Assembly (NCBI GenBank): GCA_023511695.1
Contig: JAIMAZ010000002.1
Coordinates: forward strand, 1 to 34,171
Direction: 5' to 3'
Source: Ignavibacterium sp.
GTDB taxonomy: Bacteria > Bacteroidota > Ignavibacteria > Ignavibacteriales > Ignavibacteriaceae
DNA: 34,171 bases
Below, piece after piece: positions 1 to 8,049 of the stretch (position 1 is the first letter of the stretch; the number at the start of each line of letters is the position of its first letter). Position numbers and translations under genes: made by a program. The notes below the pieces were generated by a model. The model saw nothing but the letters and a program-made list of their open reading frames with translations. It did not search any database and had not been told where the DNA came from.

Positions 1-404
1 AATTTATCCGGAACTGAGGTGAGTTTATTTTTTTTGTAATCAAAGAATGCGATTCCTGTTTTACCACTTGCCACAATCTTTCCATTTAGTTTGTTGGTTG
101 CACGATAGTAAAAGTCACAACCAATTTTTTGGATATCATCAACAGTTAATTCTACTATCAGAATATCGCCATAATAACCTTGAGACTTATACTGAACTGC
201 AGCATCAGTCATAATTATGCTTGTGCCTTCGATGTCAATTTCTGAATAACCAAATTGTTTTAAAAATCTTATCCTTGCCTCCTGAAAAATAGAAAGCACG
301 GAATCATTTCCAAGATGACCGCCATAGTTTATATCCGAAATTCTAAGAGGAATTTCAGTGATGAAAATAAAATTTTCCGGCAAATCAATTTTAACTCTCG
401 TCAT
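1..404 (-). CDS. Acyl-CoA thioesterase family protein, hotdog fold (3' end off window)
   Basis: Translating the minus strand from the ATG at 402-404 gives 134 residues (MTRVKIDLPENF...) before the window ends, so the C-terminus is missing but probably only by a few residues, since this family is usually 130-150 aa. The segment DINYGGHLGND (residues 24-34) followed by an amphipathic helix (FQEARIRFL) is the active-site loop and central helix of single-domain 4-hydroxybenzoyl-CoA-type hotdog thioesterases; Asp24 is in the position of the catalytic acid. Such enzymes hydrolyse acyl-CoA or related thioesters in the cytoplasm; the substrate cannot be read from sequence. It starts 14 bp after the stop of the upstream cyclase gene, so it is probably the last or a late gene of the TetR/ABC exporter operon. 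The fold call is solid, the precise substrate unknown. Confidence 0.8.
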   Translation of the reverse strand, partial: MTRVKIDLPENFIFITEIPLRISDINYGGHLGNDSVLSIFQEARIRFLKQFGYSEIDIEGTSIIMTDAAVQYKSQGYYGDILIVELTVDDIQKIGCDFYYRATNKLNGKIVASGKTGIAFFDYKKNKLTSVPDK

Positions 405-418
405 CTAATAACACTCTA

Positions 419-1759
419 TTAAATTATCTGATAAACTTCGATTGGCTCAGCTTGTCCTTTAATCTTTACCTGAAAATGTCTGATTGGTTTCAGTCCATCT
501 AAATGCACACGCTGATAAACTTCTTTAGAAATTAAAAGCTCCGAGTTGAACTCTTTATTTAATTGTTCTAATCTCGCAGCAACAATAACTGCTCTTCCCG
601 TAACAGAATATTGCTTTCTGTTTTCAGCGCCAACATTTCCAGTAACAATTTCACCGGCATTCAAACCAATACCAATTTTTGTTTGTGGAATTTCTCCGTT
701 TTCATTTTTCTCTTTTAATGTTTTATGAATTTCAATTGCTGCATTGAGAGCTAACTGACAATCATTCTCGTGTTCGATTGGAGCACCAAAGATAGCCATA
801 AATCCATCACCCATAATTTGTGTTACAATGCCTTTGTGTTTATTTACAATTTCAATCAATGGTGCAAAAACTTTATTCTGATATTCAATTATCTCTTCAG
901 GTGATTTATTCTCGGCAAATAATGAAAAATTTCTTATATCCAAAAACATAATACAGGCATATCTTATTCTGCTTACTATTTCAGGCTGATTGTTCAGAAT
1001 ATCTTCAACAATTTCTTTGGAAACCATCTGACCGAAAATATGCTCAATCTTATTTCTTTCTTCTCTTGTTTCAAAATAACGATTAAGAATTTTCTTCACC
1101 TGATTAGTTATCATTGCTGCTATAAATCCACCCAAAGCAAAAAGAACAGCTTTACCTAAATACATCGGAAAGAATGATAGTACGGGTGAGAGATTTTTAA
1201 TATCGGAATTATTAAGTAAAATCAATGAAAGAATTGTAAATTCAATTGCTGCTGTAAGTCCGCTGAAAATACTTAAATGAGAATCAAGCTCAAGTGTTGA
1301 TAGCAAAATAATTATAAAGTAAATAGATGAGATTGGAGTTAATAATGGATAAACAGAAGGAATGAAGAAAGAATAAAAGTACAAAACAATTGTTGGGATA
1401 CTGATTTCAAGAAATATGTTTACATATCTTAGAAAATTGAACCAGGCAAAACCAAATTTAGCCCATCGTTTAATGACCTTATTTAATATGATTGTTCTTA
1501 ACAGTAAAAAAACAATCATTCCTGCAGTAATCAGAAAAATGAAAGTGCTGTTGTAGGTTGGTTTAAATTCTTCGCTGTAAACAATTCCGATAATAATGAT
1601 AACAATCAGCATTATAGTTAAAACGAAAGCAAGAATTTTAGCACGCAGCTTCTCACTGTTCACAAGTTCCTGAATTAATTTCTCGTCGGAAATTTTTCTA
1701 TCAACTCCGAGATGATCTAAAAGTTTATTCAGTAACAAATCTTTGTAAGCAGATACCAT
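419..1759 (-). CDS. Membrane-anchored class III adenylate/guanylate cyclase domain protein
   Basis: The 446-aa protein has about six hydrophobic segments between residues 40 and 218, a short linking helix (FGQMVSKEIVEDIL, 242-255) typical of the region just before cyclase domains, and a class III catalytic domain at about 265-446. Both metal-binding aspartates are present (Asp274 in FLDIRNFS and Asp318 in MGDGF). The usual G(D)xVNxAAR motif reads GRAVIVAAR (388-396): the transition-state arginine (Arg396) is kept, but the transition-state asparagine is Ile392. Activity may therefore be weak or altered. Class III enzymes make cAMP or cGMP as homodimers; the membrane part would act as anchor or sensor. 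The gene begins 6 bp after the stop of the second ABC permease, so it is co-transcribed with the exporter. Start ATG at 1757-1759. Confidence 0.88.
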   Translation of the reverse strand: MVSAYKDLLLNKLLDHLGVDRKISDEKLIQELVNSEKLRAKILAFVLTIMLIVIIIIGIVYSEEFKPTYNSTFIFLITAGMIVFLLLRTIILNKVIKRWAKFGFAWFNFLRYVNIFLEISIPTIVLYFYSFFIPSVYPLLTPISSIYFIIILLSTLELDSHLSIFSGLTAAIEFTILSLILLNNSDIKNLSPVLSFFPMYLGKAVLFALGGFIAAMITNQVKKILNRYFETREERNKIEHIFGQMVSKEIVEDILNNQPEIVSRIRYACIMFLDIRNFSLFAENKSPEEIIEYQNKVFAPLIEIVNKHKGIVTQIMGDGFMAIFGAPIEHENDCQLALNAAIEIHKTLKEKNENGEIPQTKIGIGLNAGEIVTGNVGAENRKQYSVTGRAVIVAARLEQLNKEFNSELLISKEVYQRVHLDGLKPIRHFQVKIKGQAEPIEVYQII

Positions 1760-1765
1760 TTAAGT

Positions 1766-2896
1766 TTAATCTAATCTTCTTTGAAATCTAAGCGAACTTA
1801 AAAAAAGAATGATAACACCCATCGCAAGCAGCACAGCAGCGTTCAGCCAAAGTTCAGAAAATCCAAGTCCTTTTGAAATTACTCCACGAATTATGTTTAT
1901 AAAATACTTAAGAGGAATTACATACGAAATATACTGAATAATTTTTGGCATGTTTTCAACCGGAAAAGCAAAACCTGATAAAAAAACCATTGGCATCATA
2001 ACAGCAAATACTGCAATCATCATTGCCTGCTGCTGAGTTTTTGAAATTGTCGAAACGAATAATCCCAAACCCAATGTTGATAAAATATAAAAGAATGCAG
2101 AGAGAAACAGAAAAATTATATTTCCTTTAACCGGAATATCAAAAATGAATCGCATGGCGGTTAAGACAATTATAATTGATACAAACCCCAACAAAATAAA
2201 TGGAACGAGCTTACCAATAATAATCTGATATGGCTTTAATGGAGTGACAATCAATTGTTCCATTGTACCGATTTCTTTTTCTTTTACAACTGCGAGCGAT
2301 GTTAATAGCAGAGTAACTATGCTAAGCAACAAACCAACTATTCCCGGAACCATATAGTTTCTTGTCTTTAAAGTCGGATTATACCAAACTCTGATTTCCG
2401 GACTAACATCACCAACTGGTAAAAAAGCTGTTCCACTTCTCTTAAACATTTCGAATGTGGTTCGCTGGGCAAATTGTAAAACAATCTGCTGAAAATACCC
2501 GGCAGCAATTGATGCGGTATTTCCGTCAGATCCATCAAATATTGCCTGAAGCTTTGCGGTTTCTTTACGATTAAGATTTTTTTCAAAATTATTCGGAATT
2601 ACTAAAGCGACTATTGCTTTATTATAATCTAAAAATTCTGTTACGGAGTTGTAATCATTCACATAATCCTGAATAACAAAATATCCTGATGAAGTAAGCT
2701 CAGTTATTAGTTTTCTGGAAGTAGTAGTATTATCCTGATCAAAAACAACAAGTTTTATTTTTTCGATATCAAGATTAGCGGCGTAACCCAGGAAAATAAG
2801 TTGTATAACAGGTGCAATCAGAATTATCCCAAACATTTTTGGATCGCGTTTGAACTGGAGAAATTCTTTTTTTATAAAGTTTAATATTGATTTCAT
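1766..2896 (-). CDS. ABC-2 type permease, YbhR/YbhS-like (second of pair)
   Basis: A 376-aa inner-membrane permease of the ABC-2 family. It has one N-terminal membrane helix (about 22-41, with the family-like start KEFLQFKRDPKMFGIILIAP), a large extracytoplasmic domain (about 45-180), then five to six hydrophobic helices from about 180 to the C-terminus, including the VKEKEIGTMEQLIVTPL coupling region. This is the layout of E. coli YbhR/YbhS and related drug-export permeases, where the large external loop contacts an HlyD-type adaptor. It overlaps the preceding permease gene by 4 bp (ATGA at 2893-2896), pointing to translational coupling. It would pair with the 390-aa permease to form the membrane channel. 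The transported compound is unknown; drug or toxic-compound export is inferred from family and context. Confidence 0.9.
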   Translation of the reverse strand: MKSILNFIKKEFLQFKRDPKMFGIILIAPVIQLIFLGYAANLDIEKIKLVVFDQDNTTTSRKLITELTSSGYFVIQDYVNDYNSVTEFLDYNKAIVALVIPNNFEKNLNRKETAKLQAIFDGSDGNTASIAAGYFQQIVLQFAQRTTFEMFKRSGTAFLPVGDVSPEIRVWYNPTLKTRNYMVPGIVGLLLSIVTLLLTSLAVVKEKEIGTMEQLIVTPLKPYQIIIGKLVPFILLGFVSIIIVLTAMRFIFDIPVKGNIIFLFLSAFFYILSTLGLGLFVSTISKTQQQAMMIAVFAVMMPMVFLSGFAFPVENMPKIIQYISYVIPLKYFINIIRGVISKGLGFSELWLNAAVLLAMGVIILFLSSLRFQRRLD

Positions 2897-4065
2897 GGCG
2901 AGCTTAACTTTCTTCTGCTAATTATTGTAGCGAGCGTTAAAAGAAACATTGCAAAAATCAGCAAGTAAATTATCTGCATAAAGTAAGATTCATATCCGAC
3001 ACCTTTAAGCATAATGTTTCGCAGTATCACAATAAAAAATTTTGCGGGTGTAATATTTGTAATTATCTGAACAGCCCATGGCATATTGTCAATCGGGAAA
3101 ATGAATCCTGATAAAATGACTGAAGGAAGTAATGAAATAAATGTTCCGAGTGTGAAAGCAATTTGCTGTGAATCAGAAACAACCGAAATGAAAATACCAA
3201 GACTTGCTGAAGCGAATAAAAACAAAAGTGTAGTTAAAATTAATTCGGTGAAACTACCTTTAACTTCAACATCAAACAAAAAATAACTTGTTATCAAAAT
3301 GAAAGTTGCATTAATTAAAGCAATTGATAAATAAGGTATAATCTTTCCGATTAAAAGTTCAAATGAATTTAATTGCGAGATATTCAACTGTTCCTGAGTT
3401 CCTCTTTCTTTTTCACGAACAAGGGTAAGTGAAATCGAAATAACAGATGTGATTAAAAGAATCATTGAAATTAATCCAGGAACTAAAAATGTTGTTGTCT
3501 GAAGTGAAGGATTATACCAGAATATCGGCTCGATATCTATTGGTTTGTAATATTTTATTCCTAATCTTGTATAAAGCTCCTCAGCAATGTTATTACTCAT
3601 ATCGAAGGTTGCCATCGAAACATAATTCTTAATTATAGCTGCAGTATTGCCATCAACTCCATCAATGAGATATTGTAAAGTTACATTTTGTCTAGAAAAA
3701 ATTTTTCTGGAAAAATCTTCTGGAATTACTAAAACACATTGAGCTAATTTCTGATCAAGAAGATTATCTGCTTCATTTATATCACTGAGATAAAAAACGA
3801 TATCAAAATAGTTTGAATTTTGCAGCGAGTTAATCAATTCCCTGCTGAGTTCCGATTTCTCTCTGTCATAGACAGCCAACTTTATATGTTTCACATCAAA
3901 GTTAACTGCGTAACCAAATATCACAAGTAAAAAAACAGGGAAAAAGAAAATCACAAACAGTAATCTGTAATCCCTTTTAAGCTGCCTGATTTCTTTTTTG
4001 GAAACTGCAAGTATTAAAGAAAAAGAATTCAGAATATTATTTACAAGTTGTTTTAGAGATTTCAT
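2893..4065 (-). CDS. ABC-2 type permease, YbhR/YbhS-like (first of pair)
   Basis: A 390-aa ABC-2 family permease with the same plan as its downstream partner: an N-terminal membrane helix (about 34-54, after KKEIRQLKRDYRLLFVI), an extracytoplasmic domain to about 195, then about six membrane helices, with the coupling segment VREKERGTQEQLNISQL. The two permeases are clearly paralogous (for example IDGxDGNTA in both), suggesting an old tandem duplication and a heterodimeric channel. It overlaps the upstream ATPase gene by 4 bp (4062-4065) and the downstream permease by 4 bp. It is part of a tripartite-type exporter with the adjacent HlyD-like adaptor. Substrate not determinable from sequence. 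Confidence 0.9.
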   Translation of the reverse strand: MKSLKQLVNNILNSFSLILAVSKKEIRQLKRDYRLLFVIFFFPVFLLVIFGYAVNFDVKHIKLAVYDREKSELSRELINSLQNSNYFDIVFYLSDINEADNLLDQKLAQCVLVIPEDFSRKIFSRQNVTLQYLIDGVDGNTAAIIKNYVSMATFDMSNNIAEELYTRLGIKYYKPIDIEPIFWYNPSLQTTTFLVPGLISMILLITSVISISLTLVREKERGTQEQLNISQLNSFELLIGKIIPYLSIALINATFILITSYFLFDVEVKGSFTELILTTLLFLFASASLGIFISVVSDSQQIAFTLGTFISLLPSVILSGFIFPIDNMPWAVQIITNITPAKFFIVILRNIMLKGVGYESYFMQIIYLLIFAMFLLTLATIISRRKLSSP

Positions 4066-4982
4066 TTTTTATCTACCAGATGAATAAAAACATCTTCAAG
4101 TGTTGGTGTCACTTCACTGACTCTGAAAACATTTATTGAATTTGCTGATAAGACATTTTTTAATTGTTCTTCGCTTTGATAAAAATTATTCACACTTATG
4201 TGAATAGAATTTCCGAAAATATTCACTTCTTCAACAAAAAATTCTTTTGAAAGTATTTCTGTAGCTTCAGAAATTCGCTCACATTCGATTTCAAGAATTT
4301 TGTTCTTAATATATCTTTCCTTCAACTCCTTAGGATTACCTTCAGCAATAAGTTTTCCCGCGTCAATTAAGATTATATTGTTACAATATTCGGCTTCTTC
4401 GAGATAATGTGTTGTTACAACTACCGTAGTTCCATCTTCAGAAAGGGAATTGATCAACTCCCAGAAATTTCTCCTTGCAATCGGATCAACTCCGCTTGTT
4501 GGTTCATCGAGGAAAACAATTTCAGGTTTGTGAATTACTGCAGTTCCAAGTGCAAGTCGCTGTTTAATTCCACCAGGTAAAGAATTCGTAAGTAATTTTT
4601 CTTTTCCGTTTAAATCGGCTACAGATAAAACCCATTTCTTCCTTTCTTCAAGAACAGAATTTGTAAGTCCGTATATATTGCCAAAAAAATTTATGTTCTC
4701 TTCCACCGTAAGATCATTATATAAAGAAAATTTCTGCGACATATAACCAATTTGTTGTTTAACTTTTTCAGGCTGATTCATCACACTAAAGCCGCCAACA
4801 ATAGCATCGCCCGAGGTTGGTTTTAAAATTCCACACAACATTCTGATGGTAGTTGATTTACCCGCACCATTCGCTCCAAGAAATCCGAATACTTCGCCTT
4901 TTTTAACATTAAAAGAAATGTTATTGACCGAAATAAATTCGCCAAATTTTTTTGTAAGATTTTTAACTTCTATACTGTTCAT
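4062..4982 (-). CDS. ABC exporter ATPase, equivalent to the C-terminal half of YbhF
   Basis: A 306-aa ABC ATP-binding subunit with Walker A GANGAGKST (36-44), Q-loop in YMSQKFSLY (80-88), Walker B IVFLDEP (155-161) and an intact switch histidine (TTH, His192). The signature motif is LPGGIKQ (135-141) instead of LSGGQ/M, so the signature serine is proline. In E. coli YbhF the second half likewise has a non-canonical LPxG signature while keeping the catalytic residues. Combined with the neighbouring ATPase it should form one competent and one degenerate ATP site. About 80 C-terminal residues follow the nucleotide-binding domain, as is common in drug-export ABC proteins. It overlaps both neighbours by 4 bp. 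Acts on the cytoplasmic face, powering the two ABC-2 permeases. Confidence 0.92.
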   Translation of the reverse strand: MNSIEVKNLTKKFGEFISVNNISFNVKKGEVFGFLGANGAGKSTTIRMLCGILKPTSGDAIVGGFSVMNQPEKVKQQIGYMSQKFSLYNDLTVEENINFFGNIYGLTNSVLEERKKWVLSVADLNGKEKLLTNSLPGGIKQRLALGTAVIHKPEIVFLDEPTSGVDPIARRNFWELINSLSEDGTTVVVTTHYLEEAEYCNNIILIDAGKLIAEGNPKELKERYIKNKILEIECERISEATEILSKEFFVEEVNIFGNSIHISVNNFYQSEEQLKNVLSANSINVFRVSEVTPTLEDVFIHLVDKK

Positions 4983-5887
4983 TTAGTTATCAGATGAATA
5001 AAAACATTTTCGAGCGATAAGCTTGTTGCACGATAAGAAATCAATTCAATTCCATTTGAGTTTAAAAAGTTTTTGATTCTCATAATTGTCTGCTCAGGAG
5101 TATCTGAAATAATATTCAGGCGATCACCAAAAATCTGAACTTCAAATTCTTTGGACGACTTTAAAATTCTGTAAGATGATTTAATATCACTAGTAATAAT
5201 TTCTAGAGATTTTTTCCCAATAGAATTCTTAACTCTTTCCGGAGTATCGAGACTAATTATTTCTCCATTGTGCATCAATGCAACACGATTACATCTTTCA
5301 GCTTCGTCAAGATATGGAGTGGTCATTAGTATTGTTATTCTTTCTTTTAGTAAACCAGCAAGAATTTTCCAGAAATCTCTTCGCGAAACAGGATCAACTC
5401 CGGTAGTTGGTTCATCAAGAAAAATTATTTTTGGTTTATGAATTAAGCTGCAAGCAAGTGCGAGCTTCTGTTTCATTCCACCAGAAAGTTGATCGGCAAG
5501 TCGATTACGGAAAGCAGTAAGTCGTGTAAATTCTAAAAGTTCATCTCGGCGCTGATGAAAATTTTTAACATTATGAATCTCAGCAAAGAACTCAATGTTT
5601 TCATCAACAGTAAGATCTCCATAAAGACTAAATTTCTGTGAAAGATAGCCAATGTTACTCTGAATATGTTTCCTTTGCTCAGAAATATCCTTATTAAAGA
5701 TTTTGATTTTTCCCTGCTCTGCATTTAACAACCCACATAACATTCTAATTGTTGTTGTTTTACCTGCACCATCTGGTCCAACAAGTCCAAACATTTCTCC
5801 TTCGTTGACAGTGAAAGAGATATTATTCACCGCTACAATTTCATTGTAAGATTTTTTAAGATTTTCAATTTCGATGATATTAATCAT
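4979..5887 (-). CDS. ABC exporter ATPase, equivalent to the N-terminal half of YbhF
   Basis: A 302-aa ABC ATP-binding subunit. Walker A is GPDGAGKTT (37-45), a variant also seen in the first half of E. coli YbhF. The Q-loop is in YLSQKFSLY, the signature is a canonical LSGGMKQ (134-140), and Walker B IIFLDEP is at 154-160. The switch position reads TTPYLDEAE, so the catalytic histidine is Pro191. This domain therefore looks unable to hydrolyse ATP at its own site but can supply a good signature motif to its partner. It follows the adaptor gene after 7 bp and overlaps the next ATPase gene by 4 bp. In E. coli the two ATPases are one fused protein; here they are separate genes. Confidence 0.92.
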   Translation of the reverse strand: MINIIEIENLKKSYNEIVAVNNISFTVNEGEMFGLVGPDGAGKTTTIRMLCGLLNAEQGKIKIFNKDISEQRKHIQSNIGYLSQKFSLYGDLTVDENIEFFAEIHNVKNFHQRRDELLEFTRLTAFRNRLADQLSGGMKQKLALACSLIHKPKIIFLDEPTTGVDPVSRRDFWKILAGLLKERITILMTTPYLDEAERCNRVALMHNGEIISLDTPERVKNSIGKKSLEIITSDIKSSYRILKSSKEFEVQIFGDRLNIISDTPEQTIMRIKNFLNSNGIELISYRATSLSLENVFIHLITK

Positions 5888-5894
5888 TACAAAA

Positions 5895-6860
5895 TTACAA
5901 GATTATTTTCGCGTCTGCTGGAATACCAGCTTTCAGCTCAAGATCAGGATTGTTAATCTTAACTTTAACTGCAAAAACAAGCTTTGTTCTTTCTTCCTTT
6001 GTCTGAATATTTTTAGGAGTAAACTCTGCTTCGGGTGAAATGTAAGCTACTTTACCTTCAAAAATTTTATTCGGGAAAGCATCAACAGTTACTTCAACTA
6101 ATTGACCCAGTTTTACTTTTCCCAAATCCTTCTCATTCACAAATACTAAGATTTCAACCTGATATAAATTGGAAACCTTAAATAATGAAGAAAGATTGTT
6201 CACCGTTTCACCCTTCTCTACAAATTTTTTAACAATGATTCCGTCAATTGGAGAAGTTACATAGCAATCACTGAGATTTTTTTTAATCAGATCTGCATTC
6301 GCTTTGATTCTTTCATAGTTTGCTTTTACCTGTTTTAATTCTTCAGGTCGGCTGATGTTTTGAATTTTTCTCAGATTTTCTTTTGCAGAATTAAATTGAG
6401 CGAGTGCAATTTCATATCTGCTTATAGCATCTTCATATTGTTTTTTACTAATTGATTTACTTTGATAAAGATTTTCAAATCTTATTTTATCATTCTCGGC
6501 AGATTGAAGATTCACTTCTGCCTGCTTAAGCATTTGTTCTGCCTGTTGAATATCTTCTTTTCTTGCCCCAACCTTTACCAGCTCAAGCTGAGCTTCTGCT
6601 GATAATAAAGCTGCTTCTGCTTCACGAAGTTTGATCTGATAAATTGTTGGATCAATAATCATTACTGTGTCGCCGGACTTAACTTTATCGCCTTCATCTT
6701 TAAGAATAGAAATTACTTCACCGTTAACTTTTGAAGAAACAGTAACATTGATAGTTTCTATATTACCGGTTGCCTCAATTGCTTGCTTTTCATTTTTGCT
6801 GTTGCAGCCAAATACTATAAATGAAAAAATTATTAATTGAATTAAAGTTGATGTTTTCAT
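5895..6860 (-). CDS. HlyD/YbhG-family periplasmic adaptor lipoprotein
   Basis: The 321-aa protein begins with a lipoprotein signal peptide whose lipobox (VFGC) predicts acylation at Cys19. A first half-lipoyl segment (about 37-70, TVSSKVNGEVISILKDEGDKV) is followed by a long alpha-helical coiled-coil hairpin (about 75-200; GARKEDIQQAEQ and ISRPEELKQVKA are typical YbhG hairpin sequences), the second half-lipoyl segment (VTSPIDGIIVKKFVEKGETV) and a beta-barrel region with the family-like stretch FTPKNIQTKEERTKLVF. It would bridge the inner-membrane ABC transporter towards the outer membrane. No outer-membrane channel gene is present in the window, so a TolC-like partner would have to be elsewhere. 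It overlaps the tetR stop by 4 bp (6857-6860). Confidence 0.92.
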   Translation of the reverse strand: MKTSTLIQLIIFSFIVFGCNSKNEKQAIEATGNIETINVTVSSKVNGEVISILKDEGDKVKSGDTVMIIDPTIYQIKLREAEAALLSAEAQLELVKVGARKEDIQQAEQMLKQAEVNLQSAENDKIRFENLYQSKSISKKQYEDAISRYEIALAQFNSAKENLRKIQNISRPEELKQVKANYERIKANADLIKKNLSDCYVTSPIDGIIVKKFVEKGETVNNLSSLFKVSNLYQVEILVFVNEKDLGKVKLGQLVEVTVDAFPNKIFEGKVAYISPEAEFTPKNIQTKEERTKLVFAVKVKINNPDLELKAGIPADAKIIL

Positions 6861-7492
6861 TTTATTACCTTTGAAAAAATTTTATCAAAAATTTTTTTGC
6901 CTTTGGGCGTTAAAATTCCATTAAATAAAATTTCGAAAGAGTGAATGAATGCCTCTTTGTAATTAAACTTTTGATGATATAAAAAATCGGGATGAACAAC
7001 AGAACGGATTGTATTGACAAAAATGTGAATTATTAATTCAGCGGGTTTGTCAATTATGATTCCTTCACTCTGACCTTGTTTAATAATGCTTCCGAGAGCA
7101 GTGAAAGCTCTTTTAGTTCTGAACTCATCAATTTTTTTCCAAAGCTTAGGTGTGTGAATTTGTAAATCCTTCAACCAGTTTTCAGAAAACCTGACAACAA
7201 CGCCTGCCATTACTTCAAAAAGCATAAGTGCTTTAGTTAAAGAGTCGTTCTTTGAATTTATTATATCTTCAATTTTTCTGCTGACATCTTCCATCATATT
7301 AATGGCTACGGCTTCAACCAGTTCGTCTTTAGTAGAAAAATATTTATAGATGGTTTTTTTTGACATCCTCAGTTCAGATGCAATCTGATCTACCGTTACA
7401 TAATAAAAACCTTCTTTGAGAAATTTTATTGAGCAAAAATCAATAACTTTATCTCTCTCCGCTGAATTTAATGTGCTTATTTTTTTAGACAT
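6857..7492 (-). CDS. TetR/AcrR-family repressor of the exporter operon (CecR-like position)
   Basis: A 211-aa one-component regulator. The N-terminal helix-turn-helix (about 28-58, VTVDQIASELRMSKKTIYKYFSTKDEL) is the typical TetR DNA-binding domain; residues 60-211 form the variable ligand-binding domain. It is the first gene of the exporter operon and overlaps the adaptor gene by 4 bp, the same order as E. coli cecR-ybhGFSR. No clear Shine-Dalgarno precedes the ATG at 7490-7492; the start lies inside one arm of an inverted repeat that is probably its own operator, so autorepression of the whole operon is likely. The inducer is unknown but probably a substrate of the exporter. No alternative in-frame ATG exists before the HTH. 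Confidence 0.92.
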   Translation of the reverse strand: MSKKISTLNSAERDKVIDFCSIKFLKEGFYYVTVDQIASELRMSKKTIYKYFSTKDELVEAVAINMMEDVSRKIEDIINSKNDSLTKALMLFEVMAGVVVRFSENWLKDLQIHTPKLWKKIDEFRTKRAFTALGSIIKQGQSEGIIIDKPAELIIHIFVNTIRSVVHPDFLYHQKFNYKEAFIHSFEILFNGILTPKGKKIFDKIFSKVIK

Positions 7493-7528
7493 TTGGAAAC
7501 TATTTTAGTATTATTAGTTTCCAAACTA
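7489..7528 (-). promoter_or_regulatory. Two-site operator for the TetR-type repressor
   Basis: The 11-bp arms TTTGGAAACTA (7492-7502) and TAGTTTCCAAA (7515-7525) are perfect inverted copies separated by 12 bp. Each arm is also the core of a dyad: TAGTTTCCAAACTA at 7515-7528 has perfect 6-bp half-sites around CC, and the site at 7489-7502 is a weaker version that includes the tetR start codon. This is the expected size and symmetry of TetR-family operators, and the position immediately upstream of a tetR-led operon supports autorepression. Binding is inferred, not shown. Confidence 0.72.
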
Positions 7529-7551
7529 AAACAACTGAATGATAAAAGCAA
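7522..7551 (-). promoter_or_regulatory. Putative promoter of the tetR/ABC exporter operon
   Basis: Read on the minus strand, TTG (7549-7551) lies 19 bp before TTAGTTTG (7522-7529), which matches the Bacteroidota -7 consensus TAnnTTTG at all but one fixed position. The -7 box overlaps the upstream operator dyad, so repressor binding would block the polymerase. Only a pattern match; transcription start not known. Confidence 0.4.
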
Positions 7552-7651
7552 GTATTTCTATTGATTTAAATTATGTTTTGGATAGCCATCACATACTTGA
7601 AGCTGAAATAAATTATTTCTATTATTGAACAGAAAATTTTCAGAGGGCGAT

Positions 7652-8011
7652 ATGAAAAACTTTCCAATAATACTTTTCTCCATTTTTATAATTATTTCCT
7701 CTTCTGCAATTGCTCAATCAAAAGTTGATTCCGATATAGAAGCTGCATTGATTAATGCGCGCAAAGGAATATTCTGGGGCTTAATGAATATTCCCGTTAA
7801 AAAAGCTAAAATCGAGAAATCACTAATAAACGATGACAAACTGATCGCAAGAGTTAAAGTTGCAAAAGAATTGAATGGAGTAAAGATTGAAGCAACTGGT
7901 TACAACAACACTAATGAAGTAACAATTGTACTTTACAGGTCAGCCGATAGTCTTTTAAAAGACGGTTATATTAAAAAAGGCGATCTTGAGACTTACTCGG
8001 AAGAAGATTAA
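7652..8011 (+). CDS. Small secreted protein of unknown function
   Basis: The chosen start is the ATG at 7652, preceded by AGAGGG at good spacing; the longer reading frame would have to begin with a TTG at 7625 and adds nine residues before an evident signal peptide. The resulting 119-aa protein starts with a signal peptide (about 1-22, MKNFPIILFSIFIIISSSAIAQ) and a mature part of about 97 residues with no family I recognise. The mature part has alternating hydrophobic/charged segments (KIEKSLINDDKLIARVKVAK, ATGYNNTNEVTIVLYRSA) that suggest a small beta-rich periplasmic domain. It sits alone, divergent from the TetR operon and upstream of the M20 peptidase operon. No cysteines are present. Function not assigned. 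Confidence 0.7.
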   Translation: MKNFPIILFSIFIIISSSAIAQSKVDSDIEAALINARKGIFWGLMNIPVKKAKIEKSLINDDKLIARVKVAKELNGVKIEATGYNNTNEVTIVLYRSADSLLKDGYIKKGDLETYSEED

Positions 8012-8049
8012 AAATATTTTAAGAAAGTTCTTGACTAATTAATTTATTT

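Noticed and set aside
5533-5724. 63-aa open frame inside the first ABC ATPase
   Set aside because: Same-strand overlapping frame inside a conserved ATPase domain with no independent features; a shadow frame.
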